Shown piece after piece: positions 11,601 through 25,729 of a stretch of DNA of 64,000 nt. Source of the stretch: Paramecium pentaurelia (taxonomy: Eukaryota; Ciliophora; Oligohymenophorea; Peniculida; Parameciidae); the NCBI GenBank assembly GCA_905183005.1, contig CAJJDO010000032.1:434001-498000 (forward strand), in the 5' to 3' direction. The notes beneath the pieces are model-generated. The model saw nothing but the letters and a program-made list of their open reading frames with translations. It made no database searches and was not told the DNA's origin. Made by a program: the position numbers and the translations under genes. The stretch's first letter is position 1, and each line of letters starts with the position of its first letter.

Positions 11601-14600
11601 TGCTATTACAATAGTTCCATTACTTTATTTTATTATCATTATTAATACATCATACTCACCTTTCTCTATTTATGATCCAAAGAATCTACTATTTATAGAT
11701 GATGCTTTAACTAGACCATGGACTATAACTGATTATTTTGGCATTTTAGATTATTGGGTATTAGTTTTAGGTGTATTATTGGCTTATTATGCAATAATTA
11801 CATTTTTATTCTAGAGTGTTAAATACTTATTATCATATTTCCCAGATGAAGTGGGTTATATGTGGGAATTTAAATTGTATTAAAATAAATTTATGAAATA
11901 TTTCAATTGGTTTTAATGGATATAATTCTTAATATTGGCATTTAGTGTATTCTTTTATTTTGGATTAATTATAGTATGGTTACTTTTAGGGGCAATAATC
12001 AATCCTAATTTTTATTTAGTTTATTCATCATCTGCCTTATCTTTAGTTGCATTTATTGCTGCTTAAATCTCTTAGATCAAATCTACTTATGAATAAGCTT
12101 GTGCTGAAATTAAAAAAATTATTAATGAAATATATTTGAGAACTTTTGGTTAATTAGCTGGAGCTATAATAAAAGAAATCTAAAAATTAACAGATTTATC
12201 TACTACTATTATTAATTCAACTAATATGGATTAAGCTAAAGAAATGGCTGAAAATTTAGGTTTTGGTGAAGAATTAAATGAATTATGTATTTTAACATAA
12301 GGAATGATTGATAATGCTGGTTCAACTGATTTAAATTAAGATTAGATTAATTTTAAATAAATTAAGGATAAATTTATTTAAAAAGCTTGTGAGAAATTTA
12401 TAAGAATTGCAAAAGATTAATTTGAAGTCCCTGAAATTATAGCTGAATAATTAGTTAAAGCTAATTTTGTTAAATTTGATGAAATTATTGATCCATTAGC
12501 AAATCAAATCTAAATTTAAAGTTCAAATAAAATTCCAGCTGCTGTTGTTAAATGGATTTATTAGACATCTGTTAAATTAAGTAGAGTATTTTCTAAAAAA
12601 ACACCAGAAGAATAAAGAAAAGAATTATAAATTCATTTACCTGTTATTAGTGTATTTTTACTTGATGCTGTTGTTGATGGTATGATGTTATAAACATAAA
12701 TTGAAGATAAAGGAGCAAGTCAATAAGCATTCAAAAGTGTAATGCTTTCCCTTTTTAATTTAATGATGGATAGTTCACCTAAAAATATATTAATTTAAGT
12801 TAAAAAATTATTTGAAAATCTTAAAGATTTTGTAGCCATTTCTCCAATACCATTATAAGCTTTAGAAATGATATTTTAATATGCTTAATCTTTAAATGAA
12901 AATACTAATGTAGAAGAATCTAAATAAGGATTAATAAAATAATTATTATCTTTATTTAATATTGATTAAGATTTAGCTGCAGTATATTAATTATTATTTT
13001 CTAAACAATAATCCTTATTTATTGATAAAGAAATTTAATTGACTCCAACTGAATAAGCTGGTGTTATTATTAGATTATGTGATAAATATTTCTTAAAAGA
13101 TAATATGGATCAAACACTCAAAACTAAATTTGAAATATTCATACTATTTGCTATTAAATTCTTAAAGAATGACAAACCTCCTCTTTCTGATTTAATGAAA
13201 CTATTTGCCTAAATATATCCAGGAGAAGATGGAGAAAATGAAGAGTATTTTGAGAAATTATTAGAATAACATTATGGTCTATTAAATGTAGGATTTTCAA
13301 GTTTATAATTATGCACTAAGAATTGGAAATAAGAATTACCTATTACTTTATAAGGTAAATCTCTTGAATTAGTTTTTGATGTATTATATGTCTCAAGTAG
13401 ATTTTTATGGTCATCAAGTATTTTAGATAAAAATAATACTGAAAGTGAATCTACATCAAATTAAAATGGTTCATGGAGTGATTAAATCTTTTCTAAACCT
13501 GCTACTTAAATTGTATAAAGAAAAGATAAATTAAATAATAGAGATATTATTGAATTAATCTCTTTATCATTCTAAATATCTGAAAATGCTGTTATTGGAT
13601 TAATTTTAATATTAAGAAATGAAATTTAAAGTACAATATATCATGATGCTATTTACTATGAATTAGTTAAAATAACATCAAAAAGTTTAGAAAGTTAAAT
13701 GATTAATGTAAAATTCATTTTTGAATTGTTATCTAGAACAAATTTTGAAGATATTTTAATATTCTTGTGCTCATATTAATAAGTATATAAGGCATTAATT
13801 GAAAGACTATTGGAAATAATGTTTTCTTCTAAAGGAATGTTTAGAGTATTTAATGGATTTTTGGCAATTGAAAAAATATTGGATTAAAGTTTGAAAAGTT
13901 GTGGAATAGATGAATCTAAATTAAAAATATATCTTGCTATGGCTAAAATGTAATTGTTTGGTAAATAATTCCATGATGAAATGAGTAGAGATCCTAAATT
14001 TAAGGATTAAATTAATAAAATATGGGATAATGATTAAAAGCTTTAAATTTAAATTAATCAATAACAAGATGATAGTGAAGATTAATTAGTAAATTATTAT
14101 AAAACAGAAAAAATTACATTCTTTACTTTCCTCAAAAAATCTTTAAGAGATGAAAAATCAAATAAACAACATAAAGCAGATTTCTTAGCAGAAGTGTCTA
14201 ACTAAGTTCCTCTTAAATTAGAATATTTATATATGATTTTGGAATAATAGTAAGGTGTTATATCTAATAATACTTTAAATTCACCTTTACTTAATGGATT
14301 AAAAGTTGAATCATTCAAAAATTTGTTAGTTCTTATAACATTTAAGGATGCAACTAGTGTATCAAAAGCACTTAAATATTTTATTAGTTTTCATCCAAAA
14401 TCATATGAGAGTATTGATTTAAACAAAATTTAAATAGAACTTTAAAAAGTTATTGATGTTGAATAAAATATAGCATCTTTCTAATTACCAAATACAATAC
14501 CTTACTAATTCTAAAAATTATTGAATTTATTTATAAATTAAATTTTCCAAACTAGACAAGCAATAAGCTCATCACTATATAGCGACTTATTCAATTACAT

Positions 14601-17600
14601 TAAATATGAATTAGATAAATTTAAAATAGATTATGATACTAAAAAGAAATTTGAGTTTTCTCCTGTTGTTTCAAATTAAAATTCAAAATTGAACTATGAA
14701 TAAATAAAAAATCTTTAAGATTTAATACCATTTTCTGAAAAATTTGTTAAAATGATGTTTAATTCTAATAGTTCAATTAGAGATTAAGCAATAAGAGAAG
14801 TATTAATATAATTATATCCAAAACCTTAAGTAAAATAATTAGCTAATTAACATTAAGATTAAATTAATAATTTATAATGTTTCATATCTGGATTAATGGA
14901 TAAGAATTATGAAAATGTATTAGCTTTCTTAATTTAATATTGTGATTTTATCAAAGAAAATAAATTTAGAAAGTTTTTCAAGAAAGTATTGGCTATTATA
15001 AGAGGTTTTGTGACTTAAGAAGCTGTAAAAGAAGATGATAGATCTACTAAATAATTAATTTGGGCTACTTAATAATTAAAGTATTTCATTAGTTCAGATT
15101 TGGATTGTTTCATGGAACTTCTTTAAACATATTTTAATACTGTTTTGAGTTCTGAAAAACCTAATCAAAATGCTATATAAGGATTATTTAGTTTAATGAC
15201 TCCAAAACCAGATTATGATATTTTAGTGAATATCTTTGATTTTGAAGAAGAAGCAATAAAATTTGCATAATTTTTAGTATCTGCAATATTTTCAGAAAAT
15301 AAATCAAAATTATTATAAGATCCAAAGGTTCATTAATTAATAGAAAAGAAATTTGCTATAAAGGAAGTATCTCCCTTGATTGATTTATCAGAAATTTTAG
15401 AATCAAATTCTATGGATTCAAAATCATTAATAATTAAATTAAAAATAGAATAAAATCCTACTGCTTCAAGATTATTCAAAGTTTTATTTGCATTTAAACG
15501 ATAATTAGTAAAAGGAGAATCTTGGAAAGAATTACAAGATAATTTTAATACTTTAGCTGAGTAAAGATCTGAAATATTTAAATAAGATAAAGAAAATAAG
15601 AAACAATAAGGATAATAAAATGATATTGGATAAACAGAAATACTTGAAGTTTTACATTGGTTCTCTCATCCTAGACCTACAAATTTCTTATATTTGTTAA
15701 ATAGAATTTAAATACTTGATCAATAAGAACCAGCTGCTATATTTGCAGCAGCTATTGCAGGAATAGGTAAATATGATAAATTTGATTGGTATAAAGATAA
15801 ATAACCAGAATAAATAAGAAATAGATCAGATACTATACAGAAATTATCTTAAAAATCTGTTGATAAAGCATTACTTTATATAGCTTAAACTAGTGATTAA
15901 GATGTATAAGAAGCATTAAGTTTATTATAATTGGCAGCTGGTATTAATCCAGTATTAGTAAGTGCAATATTTAATGATAATCAAAATTCAAATCCATGTT
16001 TATAATAAATATTATAATCAGAATCAACTAATAACTAAATAATAATAAAGGAATTCATGAAGAAATTTAATAATTTTGAATATGATGCATTGGCTTTAAT
16101 AAAAATAATTGAATATGAAACTGTTAAGATATCTTAAAATGAAAAATTAACTCCTGAAATGGTGAATGATTTACTGAAATCTCTTGATTTAAATGCAAAT
16201 AAATTAAATATAATTGAAAATTTTATGAAAGGACATGCAAAAGGTAAAGTGTAATATTATTTCCCATTATCATCAATAATTTTAATTTATTCATTAAAAT
16301 AAATGAGATAAATAAAAAAGAGAAAAGATAGAGCTATAGCTTAATATGTAAAAGGTTAATTTTGTATAAATATGGCATTTACTGTCTTTGAAAGATATTT
16401 ATATTTTTATGATAACAAAAATCTTACAAATTTAAATAAACCTGCTTTGGTGAAATTATTAGCTTTAGGAATATTTGATACTACTAAATTAAGATCATCT
16501 GAATAATAAATTGATTTTATAAAATTGGAAGGGATATTATATCCTGGTATGAGTGATCCATTATTAGAAGTAAGAGGTACAAAGTATAATTACACTACTT
16601 AAAAAAGTGATAGTTTAGGTGAACTTTCTAAGAATTTCAATGATTAATATGAAGAATATTGCAAAGTATTTTATAGAATTTTACCAGATAATAATGGATA
16701 ATTAGAAAATAGACCTGAATTCGATAATTATAATTAGTTTTGGACAGCATTATTTAGAGATAATAGTAATGCTAATATTTCAGCAATTTCAATGATCTAT
16801 ATTAATAGTAAATCAAACAAAAATAATTAAAAAGATTATTTTGAAGAATTGAGTAAAAGTATACCAAAAGAATCATAGAAATTATAATTATAATACTAAT
16901 TGATTAATAAATTAACTCAATTAAATTTATCATAATATGGATATATAAGATCTAAATATTGGGATAAATCATTAGAATTAATTAAAAAGTAAATATTTAA
17001 ATAAAGTGAAATTGAAGTTTTAGAGAGTGATTAATCTTCAGAATAAACTCAATAAATCATGATTTCATTAATGTAATACTATGCTGGATAATTTACTGTT
17101 TCTTAAAAAGAAAATGAAAATTAAGGATAATAATAGAATTAAAAGACAAAAGAAACAGATTTAAAACTTTTAGAAGGAATTTTTGGTGCAGGAAATAAAT
17201 AAAGAGCTTAACCTAAATTTAGAGGATCTAAATAAAAAATGCCAATTAATTTAAATTTATTGATTGATAATTTATTAGGATTAACATTAAATGAAACAGA
17301 AAGAAAAGAATTAAAACCTTTAGTAGATTTATTTTATAATCCAAAGTCTATGGATACTGGATTCATTACTAAAACATGGGGTAATGATTATTTAATAATG
17401 GATGCTGTAATGTTAATGTTAGTAAGAGTTTAATTAGAAAATTCTAAAGCTTCTGGAAAATTCTCATAATTAGCTACTAGAGTTCCAGCATGTTATTTGT
17501 ATTATTCAATAGGAGATTAATATGAAAATTTAAATTAGAATGATTTAGTTTTATTTAAAAATAATAGTGATCTATTGAATTTAGGAATTGATGAATTAAT

Positions 17601-20013
17601 ATAAGATTGTAATGAAATTTAAGCATCAATAAAATCACCATTAAAATTGATGATAAGATGTTTCTTGGGTGATGTTGAAGCATGGTATGCATTAATTGCA
17701 TTTAGTAGAAAATAAGAAGGTGTAGAAACTGAATTATTATCTGAAAGAATGATAAGAACTTTTATAATAGAATTATTATTATAATTTAAGAACTTTGGAT
17801 TAAGAAGTCCTTAATTAGATAGATAATAAGTTTCATCTTAATCATTCTAATAAATACTTAAATCTTAAATGAACCAGAATTTAATTAAGATTATTGAAAC
17901 TGCACTTATGAATACTTTCATAAAAGATAAAGAAGTATTTCCAGAAGAAACTACTAATAAATTGATTTAATATTTAAATTTTGTATTTGAAGGAAAAACT
18001 GAAGTATTAGCAGATAATGAATAAAGTGGATTCTTAGAAATACTTATTAAAGTATTCAAAATTGATAGATAATAACAATCATAATTGATTTGTGTTATCT
18101 AATTTATTTTATAATTGTTATTTAAAGGAGATAAATCAAATTCAAACTTTGCTTAATATGAAAGTTAAATATAAGTTTTACAAGATGGTAAAAATAATAG
18201 TGCATGGGAATTTGTAAAAGCTATAATTGAAGTTGATCATTCTAAAAGTATAAATGTCTTAATTTCTAAATCTTATCAAATTATGAAGAACAATAATTTA
18301 GGATAATTTTCCAAATATTCAAATATACTAGTATCTTTGAGTTCAATTGCAAATGTATCAAATTATCCTACTAGTAATGTTGATAATGTTAAACTAATGA
18401 ATGTTTTGTTGTATCCAATTATATGGTTAGGATCAATTATTGAAAATTCCAAAGAACCCATTAATAAATTTACATAATTCTCTAAAGGATTTATTGAAAC
18501 AGTTGCTCCAGAAGATTTTTCATAATTATTAGATTAATTTTATGAATTTGGTAATAAAGAAAATAATTCACAATCAACTATTTCAGAAAAGAATGTTAGC
18601 TTTTATAAAGATGCATTTTTAGCATGGTGTAAATAAAATTAAGAAAGTGATCTCTAAACATTCTTTGAATTTGTAAAAGGAAAAGTATTTGATATTTCAT
18701 AATTACCAGCTCCTTAATAAATTATAATTCAAAGTTTAATTGAATTATTATATAATAATAAAATTCATGCAGATCCAGAATAAAAGATATTAAAATAATT
18801 TATATCTGAAATCACAAAGATTGAAGCTTTAAAGAATTAAAAAGAAGTGATTGAAGCTACTATTATTATGTTTAGTGGTTTATCAGATCCAAAAGATATT
18901 AAAGGAGAAAAGTTTTTAAAAGCCATTTCTACTTTATTATCTAATTATAAAGAAATTGGAGAGATCATTAAAATGATATTCTTATTTTATTAAACTGAAG
19001 ATATAGAAAAATTGAAAGAATTACCATAATAAATTTAAAAAGGATGTTTCAGTAATTAATAATTATATGATAAAAAATTTGATAATATTCCATTAGCTTA
19101 ATTATTTTTGATTGCATCCAATGCATAAAAAATGATTAAGTCTTTAGAGGATGCAAAAGAAATGAATGAAAAAGAATTACTAAAAGCTGTTAAACCAGTC
19201 TTGGAACCTATGTTTGGATAAAAATAAGAAAAAGATTTATAAATTTTGGTTAAATGTATAGAAGCAATTATAGCTATTAAATATAAGAAATTTAATGAAG
19301 TTACATCAGAATTCTTTTAAGTTATGAAAATATCTTAATCTAATAGTCAACTTTTAATTAGTTTAATGAAAGACTTTTAAGTAGGTTTGTAATCACCTTA
19401 ATAATTAATCAAAGAGAAAATGGCTTCATTAGTTAATCCAAATACAGTTAGAACTATGCAATATATGAATTCAGTTATGACTAAATTAAATGATAATAGA
19501 GAATTATAATATGAAGATATGTTTAGAGTTTTAGATAAAAATGGTTAAAGATAAGTTAAAGCTAGTGATGTAATTGAATTTTTAAGAAGAATTAATATAG
19601 AAATTACAGAACATAAATTCAGAGAAGTTTTGGTTACTATCAAAGGTGATTAAGTTAATATTTAGACATGTATGATAGATTTCTATGAATTTAAAGAAAT
19701 TATGTAAGAAATATCAGTCTAAACTATGTTTTTAAGTTTAGAATATTTAGGAATTTCAAAACCTTTATTAATAAAAGGACTTATTGTTTTAGTAATATAC
19801 TTGGTAATTGTGTTGGCATTTATTCTCATTGGTGTTTAAGCCTTTGCTATACCAGGTACTTTTGCAGCAATAGTCAATGCTGCTTTACCTATGATTGGAG
19901 GATTAGGATTAAATAAATAAGCAGCAGAAGATAAATTAAAATCCTTGAACTTAACAGCAATATTAGATGTTGTCAAGAAAGCTGTTAAAGTAATTTAATC
20001 AAGAAGAATATGA
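8605..20013 (+). CDS. Giant multi-pass membrane protein, ciliate-specific type, 3,769 residues
   Basis: One frame of 3,770 codons after removing four introns, all in the first 715 bp (8749-8774, 8912-8934, 9143-9167, 9291-9315). I do not recognise the family. Visible layout: a hydrophilic N-terminus; a membrane helix at about residues 105-130; an ectodomain-like region to about 575 with many Cys and Asn (NCYLEATQQD, TCTGQMNLCEKDSCN); a second helix about 577-602; a soluble part; four helices about 958-1122; then about 2,400 residues of leucine/lysine-rich helical sequence resembling stacked armadillo/HEAT-like helices. Near the C-terminus an EF-hand-like segment (FRVLDKNGQRQVKASD, about 3605-3640) has weak calcium-ligand spacing. 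Two further hydrophobic helices lie about 3687-3735. Even one-residue codon errors would shift the frame, so its continuity to TGA 20011 supports a functional gene. Function unknown; a channel or cortical scaffold would be speculation. Confidence 0.85.
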
Positions 20014-21074
20014 ATTATAAATAAAATTATTATATTTATTATCCTATTAATTTAAAAATTTTCATCTTTTATGGCTATATTTAAATTAAACATTATATTA
20101 ATTAATTAAATAAAATTTATATTTTATTCTTTATAAATAATTTAATTTTTCTATTTATTAATTTGTTAATCAGATATAGATTTAATATATTATTAAATAT
20201 TCTAATAAGATTCAATCTAATGTATATCAAAATCAAAAGAAACCCTAATCTATTATTTCAAAATAATCTTCAGATAAAATCTTTGTTTATATTGAATAAA
20301 AATTATTTAATTAAACCATATTAATCAAATTATTTAATCTTTACAACGCTTTAATTTTATTATGAAAAACTATATCATTTATGGTTGTATTTTATCTATA
20401 AATTTTAGAATTGGAACAAAAGAATTTAATTTGATTTTCAATATAAGTCTTGGTATTATCTGACTGCAATAATAAAAATTTATCAAAAAACAATTCAATC
20501 TTATAAAATTTAGAAAGTATGATTCATTATATTAGTTTACACGTATAAATTGAATCATCCTTTAGACCTTATAAAAATTTGATGATAAAGAATATATATA
20601 TGATAGAACAATTTAATCAACTTTTATTTTATCTTTTCATATAATCAGGTATTTTAAATATAAAAAAATCAAGTAAAAAACTAATTTAAAGGGAAAATAA
20701 TACTAATTTGTTAAATTAAACAATGAAATTATTTTGATTTCCTTATTTATAATACTAATTAGACATCATTGCTATATTATTTATAATTAAACATAAATTA
20801 TCAATCAATAAAATATTTCATAATTAAAATAAAAATAAATATTATTAATGACAAATTTTTACATAAATCAACGGAGAATTATTTTTAATAATTTATATTC
20901 TAATAAGCCAAATATATTGTCAGAAATATTATTTTTCTAAAATCTATATTGAATATTTGATAAGTTGATGAAAATGATAAAAGTAAACTTTAGAATTTCA
21001 ATAATTGTAATTCGTATGTAAATGGCAAAAGGTCTTTAAATTTGGTAGATAAATTAGAAAATAAAAAAGACTAC
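20014..21074. other. Intergenic region
   Basis: About 1.06 kb of AT-rich sequence after the giant gene. I see no supportable gene on either strand. Confidence 0.45.
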
Positions 21075-21548
21075 TCATTAATTTAAAAAAATTGACAAAG
21101 GCATATCTTAAATCCATATGTAAATCTAACAAATAAAATGGGATAAAAGTGATTTTAAGAAAATAAGCATCTCTTAATCAAAATGATTGCTATAAATAAT
21201 AATTCACAAATCCTCTTTGTAATATGTAAGGGTTACCTTCTTAGATGTGTCGAGTTTCAGACCCTCTTCCGATTGATTTAGAATCTCACTTATTACTTTT
21301 TGTAATAATGCATCATGATCAGAATCTTCAATTGGAGAGGATATATATCCAAGAAATATTATTTCGATTTCTCTGCAATTTTCTTTAAGTTTCTATAATA
21401 TTACTGGGATTAAATGGCTTTTAATACTCAAGACAATCATGTATTCATGATGGGAATAATTTAAATAGAAGTTTAATTGGTTCTCTTAAACTCTAACACA
21501 ATATTATAAGAATATACTTCTCTAACCTTGAGCTGTGATCACATCCAT
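21075..21548 (-). CDS. Small hypothetical protein (about 151 residues)
   Basis: The frame from ATG 21548 reads MDVITAQGQRSIFLQYC and then mixed hydrophobic and charged sequence such as EYMIVLSIKSHLIPVILQKL and EIEIIFLGYISSPIEDSDHD. Base composition is less AT-rich than the flanks, supporting coding. A TGA at 21204-21206 would end it at 114 residues. An 18-nt GT..TAG segment around that TGA is a possible very short intron, and removing it extends the frame to TGA 21075-21077 with plausible sequence (NHFDQEMLIFLKSLLSHF). An intron of 3n length carrying an in-frame stop is common in Paramecium. I do not recognise the family. Confidence 0.5.
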
Positions 21549-23287
21549 ATTGGCCTTATAAAATTTAATTTGAAGTAGTATTAAGCATTAGCATTATCTT
21601 TCACTTGTTTAATTATATAATCTTATAAATAAGTATCTTCGTCATAATAAAATATTTAAAAGTATTATCTAAAAAATAACATTAAGATGTATGTAGATTA
21701 TCATTTTCTCAAAGTAGATTATTCCTAAATTCTAATAGAAAAACAATAATATGGGTTCTAGTTGAAATAATATTAAATATATAGGTTTTCAAATAAGTCT
21801 AGTTATAATAGTGTAGGAGCTTTCTTCATCTATTATTTAGTTACTTTATCATAAGTTAAATAATAATTAAGTAGTTTTAATTAGTAACAAGCAATCCTAA
21901 ATCCTATTAATATTATTTTAATAGAATTATCGAAATTTTTTAAATCAAATAATATTGGAGTTCAAATTATTATTTTGATTTATACTTTCGATAAGACTTA
22001 TATACCAAATTATTTTTTATTACAAAATTTCATAAAGCAATAATTTTTCTGAAATATTTTATGATTAAGGATTTTTATATTTTTCTTTCTTCAAATTAAA
22101 CCACATTAAAAACAATAGTTATACTTTCTTTTTGATTTAAACTTAGTTAATCATTACTAAATATTCTATAATAGAAATCTAATTTCTAATTTTAAAGTAT
22201 CAATATAATTGAATACACTTCTGAGATTTTATTTAATTGATTATCATTGTATAAGAATAAATTTAAAATACTGAAAACTTTTCTTAAAATATAACTAAAG
22301 AAAATAAAATTTAGAATGATTTTAACAAATGAATAGTTTATCAGACTATTATTTTAATTTTCAGTTAAGAAAAAATATAATAAATTAAATATCAATTTAT
22401 TAAGGCTTAGCTTAATACATGTTCTTTATTTACTCTTGTTATTTAAATAATCATAATTTATTTAAAATTATTTTATCAACTCTAAGTTCAAAACTAATAT
22501 AAAAATAAATATATTACTTTTATATATATATAAGCTTTTTAATATTCTAAAATAAAAAGAAAATATAAAGATATAAATTCTAAGCAAGAATTAATTATTT
22601 GATAATCTAATAGTAATGTATTAATTATAAATAACTTAAGAAGAGCTTCTTAAATTCTATCATTTTTCATTTAAAATCTATAAGAATTCTATTAATTATT
22701 GTTAAACAATTTATTAAGCATATTTATTATTGTTTAATTAATCTACATTTCATTTTAAGTTTTCCTGTATTAAAATTCTGTATTTTTTATAATTTAATGC
22801 TAAACTAATCTGAATTGATTAAGATTAATTAATCTGAAAATTTGTAATTAGATTAGGATTAAGAGATGATTAAATAAATTCCTATCAAATAGATTTGTAT
22901 ATTTACTTAATTTTTAAAATATTTTTAGGCTTTATCATCATATAAAGAGTTTCTTATAATAGTAAGAGGGATTATTTGATAGTGATTAAACGTATTATTC
23001 TAAGATAAATTTTAGTATAAGGGTTGATTTTATCTACATTAAAATTCAATCTAATATAATTTGTTTTTAACAATTATAATTGTTAATCTAATAATCTATT
23101 TGTAAAATAAAATATCAAAGTATATTTTATAAACTGTAATCCATCCAATTTTATACACATTAGATTCTTATTTATAATATTCTCTAATCAACTATTTGTT
23201 TTTAATTTCAATCATATTTTAATTATTTTAAGTAAAATATTAATTAGAGATGATAATTAAATATACATACATATAATAGTTTTTAAA
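21549..23287. other. Long AT-rich region without recognised gene
   Basis: About 1.74 kb, dense in A/T runs and TAAT-type words. Neither strand gives protein-like sequence in my reading. It could hold decayed or non-coding RNA sequence that I cannot identify. Confidence 0.45.
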
Positions 23288-23851
23288 TCAATGATCATAT
23301 AGTCTAGAAGTATTAATTTTTTCTACTTTCTGTATATAATCATCAACATTATTTTTAGACTTTAGCATTCCCATAATTCCAAAAGGATTGACTCGATCAT
23401 CAAATGAATGAGATGTAGCTACTCTGTTATGAAATTGCTAATTTTTGAGTGGTGATTTTTTAGATTTTTAAATACAATCCATAAGTCTTTTGATTGATTC
23501 ATCTAAAATTTTATGATTTTCTTATTGTATTTTAAGATGCTAATATTATTATTCAATTTCAAATTATAAGTCTTCACATGCATCTTATCTTAGATGAAGC
23601 TCTCTTTTTTATTTAATTAATTAAATCTCTTTTTCTTCAATCTACTTCTATTATTCTTCTTTTAAATTTTGCATAACTTATTTCTTTTCTATTTCTTTTA
23701 ATTCTTAATCTTGTTATTGTTTGATTAATTTCTAATCTCTTATTTGCAATTTCAATAACTCAATTTATCCTTTGAGAAGTAGATTTTTGTTTTATGTTAA
23801 ACAATCTTTCTAAAGAATCTCTTATAGATTTTACTCAAATCTTTCATTCAT
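23288..23851 (-). CDS. Coiled-coil protein, 187 residues
   Basis: Intronless frame of 188 codons from ATG 23851 to TGA 23288-23290. Residues about 5-130 are heptad-like and rich in Gln, Glu, Lys and Leu (KKQVMQNLKEEQQKQIEEKE), so a long coiled coil is likely. The C-terminal 50 residues are not coiled (RVATSHSFDDRVNPFGIMG). No enzymatic motif seen. A cytoskeletal or basal-body role would fit such ciliate proteins but is only an inference. Confidence 0.75.
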
Positions 23852-24065
23852 TTTTTCTATGAATAAATAATAGTAAAAATGTCTTAAAAAAATATATTTA
23901 TATACAAAATTTATTTATTATTTCTATTGCTTAAGAATTTAAACATATTAAATGTATTTCTATGAATTAGCAAAAGATGTCTAGAAATTATAGGAAAGGG
24001 AATAAAAAACTGAAAAAGACTATTGATTTAATTTCTAATTTCTTTTTCTTTATTTTGACCATTTT

Positions 24066-24760
24066 TCATTTAGATAGAGATGATCTATGTGATTATCTCT
24101 ATCTATTCTTAACTTATGATCTGGAACTTGAATTTGTATTGGATCTCTTTTGACTGGTACTTTTCTATCTCTTTTAATCTCTTTTTGGACTTCTACTTCT
24201 TCTACTGTATCTATTTCCTTTTTTAGAGTCTCTTTTTCCCCTAGAGTGAGAAGATTAATATGAAGATTATGAATGGGATCTTGAGTTTGATCTTCTTGTT
24301 TTTCTATATCTGTACAATCAATAAAATCAAAAAAATACCGTGATCTTTAATTATCATAATTCCTTCTTTTTGGCGATGATTCATTTGGACACTCTCTAGC
24401 CCTTAATCTATAAAATAATCAGTTTTACCAATGTCCTCCTTTCTTACATCTAAAACATTCATCATTTTCTTAAGGTCCATTTCTACGTCCTTTTCGATTA
24501 TCTACAATATTAACTTTGAGTTTCTATCCATTAATCTATTATCCATTAAGTGCTTTAAGAGCATTTTCAGCTTCAGATTCTGATGAAAAGGTCTATTTAA
24601 ATAGAATAAGATTTCATACAACAAAGGCATAGGAACCCTTGTAAGCAACATTTTTTATAGTACCATATTTTTTGAAGATATTCTTGATATCCTTTTCATC
24701 AGTTATTTTTGCACGACTATAACCAGCTACAAACAATTAATTTGACACAATCTCACCCAT
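24066..24760 (-). CDS. SR-type splicing factor with RRM and CCHC zinc knuckle
   Basis: 203 residues, four exons, introns at 24593-24619, 24402-24428 and 24310-24338. Residues 1-80 are an RNA-recognition motif with RNP2 (QLFVAGYS) and RNP1-like GSYAFVTF; the first intron falls within RNP1. A zinc knuckle follows, CFRCKKGGHWAREC (C-x2-C-x4-H-x4-C, all ligands present). The tail is rich in RS and SR (RRSNSRSHSQSS, RRSRSPKRD). The order RRM, knuckle, RS matches SRSF7/9G8-like proteins, which bind exons and recruit U1 and U2 components. The second intron ends in AAG rather than TAG, since using the upstream TAG would create TGA. Confidence 0.88.
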
Positions 24761-24996
24761 ATAATAATAAGATTTAAATTATTAATAAACATTCTTTTTA
24801 TTTATTAAATTCAATTCAAAAACACACAAATTCATAGAATTATTAATTATTTAGATAATAATATAAATTATCAGATACATATTTATAATCTAAATTCTAA
24901 AACTTCTAAATATATATCAGATATATCACTATTAAATTCATAAATAAACATTAATTATAGTTAATTTTATTATACATAATAAAAATCTAATAATTA

Positions 24997-25665
24997 ATGA
25001 AAGGCAAATTGTCTCGTTAATCCAGCTTATCAAATATCAATCATAATGTAAATTAAGCATTAGGAATATCATCTCAATATGATTTTGAAAAAGGCATCCT
25101 TGTTAATGTACCTGTTGATTTGCCAGAAGTCAAGAAAAATAGTCATTAAAAATTGCCTAGATTAATGAGAAAAGAATAGAAACTCTAGAAATTTTTCGTA
25201 CTTAATCCTAAACAATAAATCAAATCTAATGATAGAAGTAAAACCAAAAGATTAATTCCTTATTAACTTATTAAAGTAGAACATCCTCCAATAGGCTATT
25301 ATAAACTTAATCAAAGTTCTCTAGTAAATAAATCTGTTGTAGACATGAGTAAATAACCTACTGCTCGAATACCTATAAGAAAATACAAAAGTAAAAGTAT
25401 TGATTAAGAACCTTAAATCCCTCTACCATAATTATTGGATGAGCCAAAATAAATTCAAAAACCTCGAATTACAGAACTGTCTAATCTTAAATTATAAGAA
25501 TGGATATAAAAAGAATTAGAATAATTAAAAGATGCTAAAAAATTATAATAAACAACTTATAAAGGATTTATGGCAAATGAGAAAGAAAAGAGCGATAATT
25601 TTCAGAGACTATTTGAATTAACTTCTCTAAAATTAAAAAATTCATATGTAAAATATTTCTTCTGA
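24997..25665 (+). CDS. Hypothetical protein, 222 residues
   Basis: Intronless frame of 223 codons. Basic, with polar linkers, a short PG-like motif (HPPIGYYKLNQSSLV) recalling the PPxGxY elements of ciliary STPGR proteins, and a C-terminal helix (LQEWIQKELEQLKDAKKLQQ) likely to form a coiled coil. One motif is too little to assign a family. The last codons contain a GTAAAATAT that could start a further intron, so the 3' end is less sure than the rest. It converges on the GRIP gene, with 64 bp between stops. Confidence 0.7.
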
Positions 25666-25729
25666 AATTAATGTTATTGTTCATAATAATAATAATAAGA
25701 CAAATAGATAATAAAATTAATTACTATTT

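Noticed and set aside
11431..11814. 127-residue standalone protein with membrane helices
   Set aside because: It is in frame with the giant gene; it only looks separate if TAA and TAG are read as stops.
21181..21560. CRISPR, insertion sequence or prophage-like features
   Set aside because: None seen; window is eukaryotic throughout with spliceosomal introns and an altered code.
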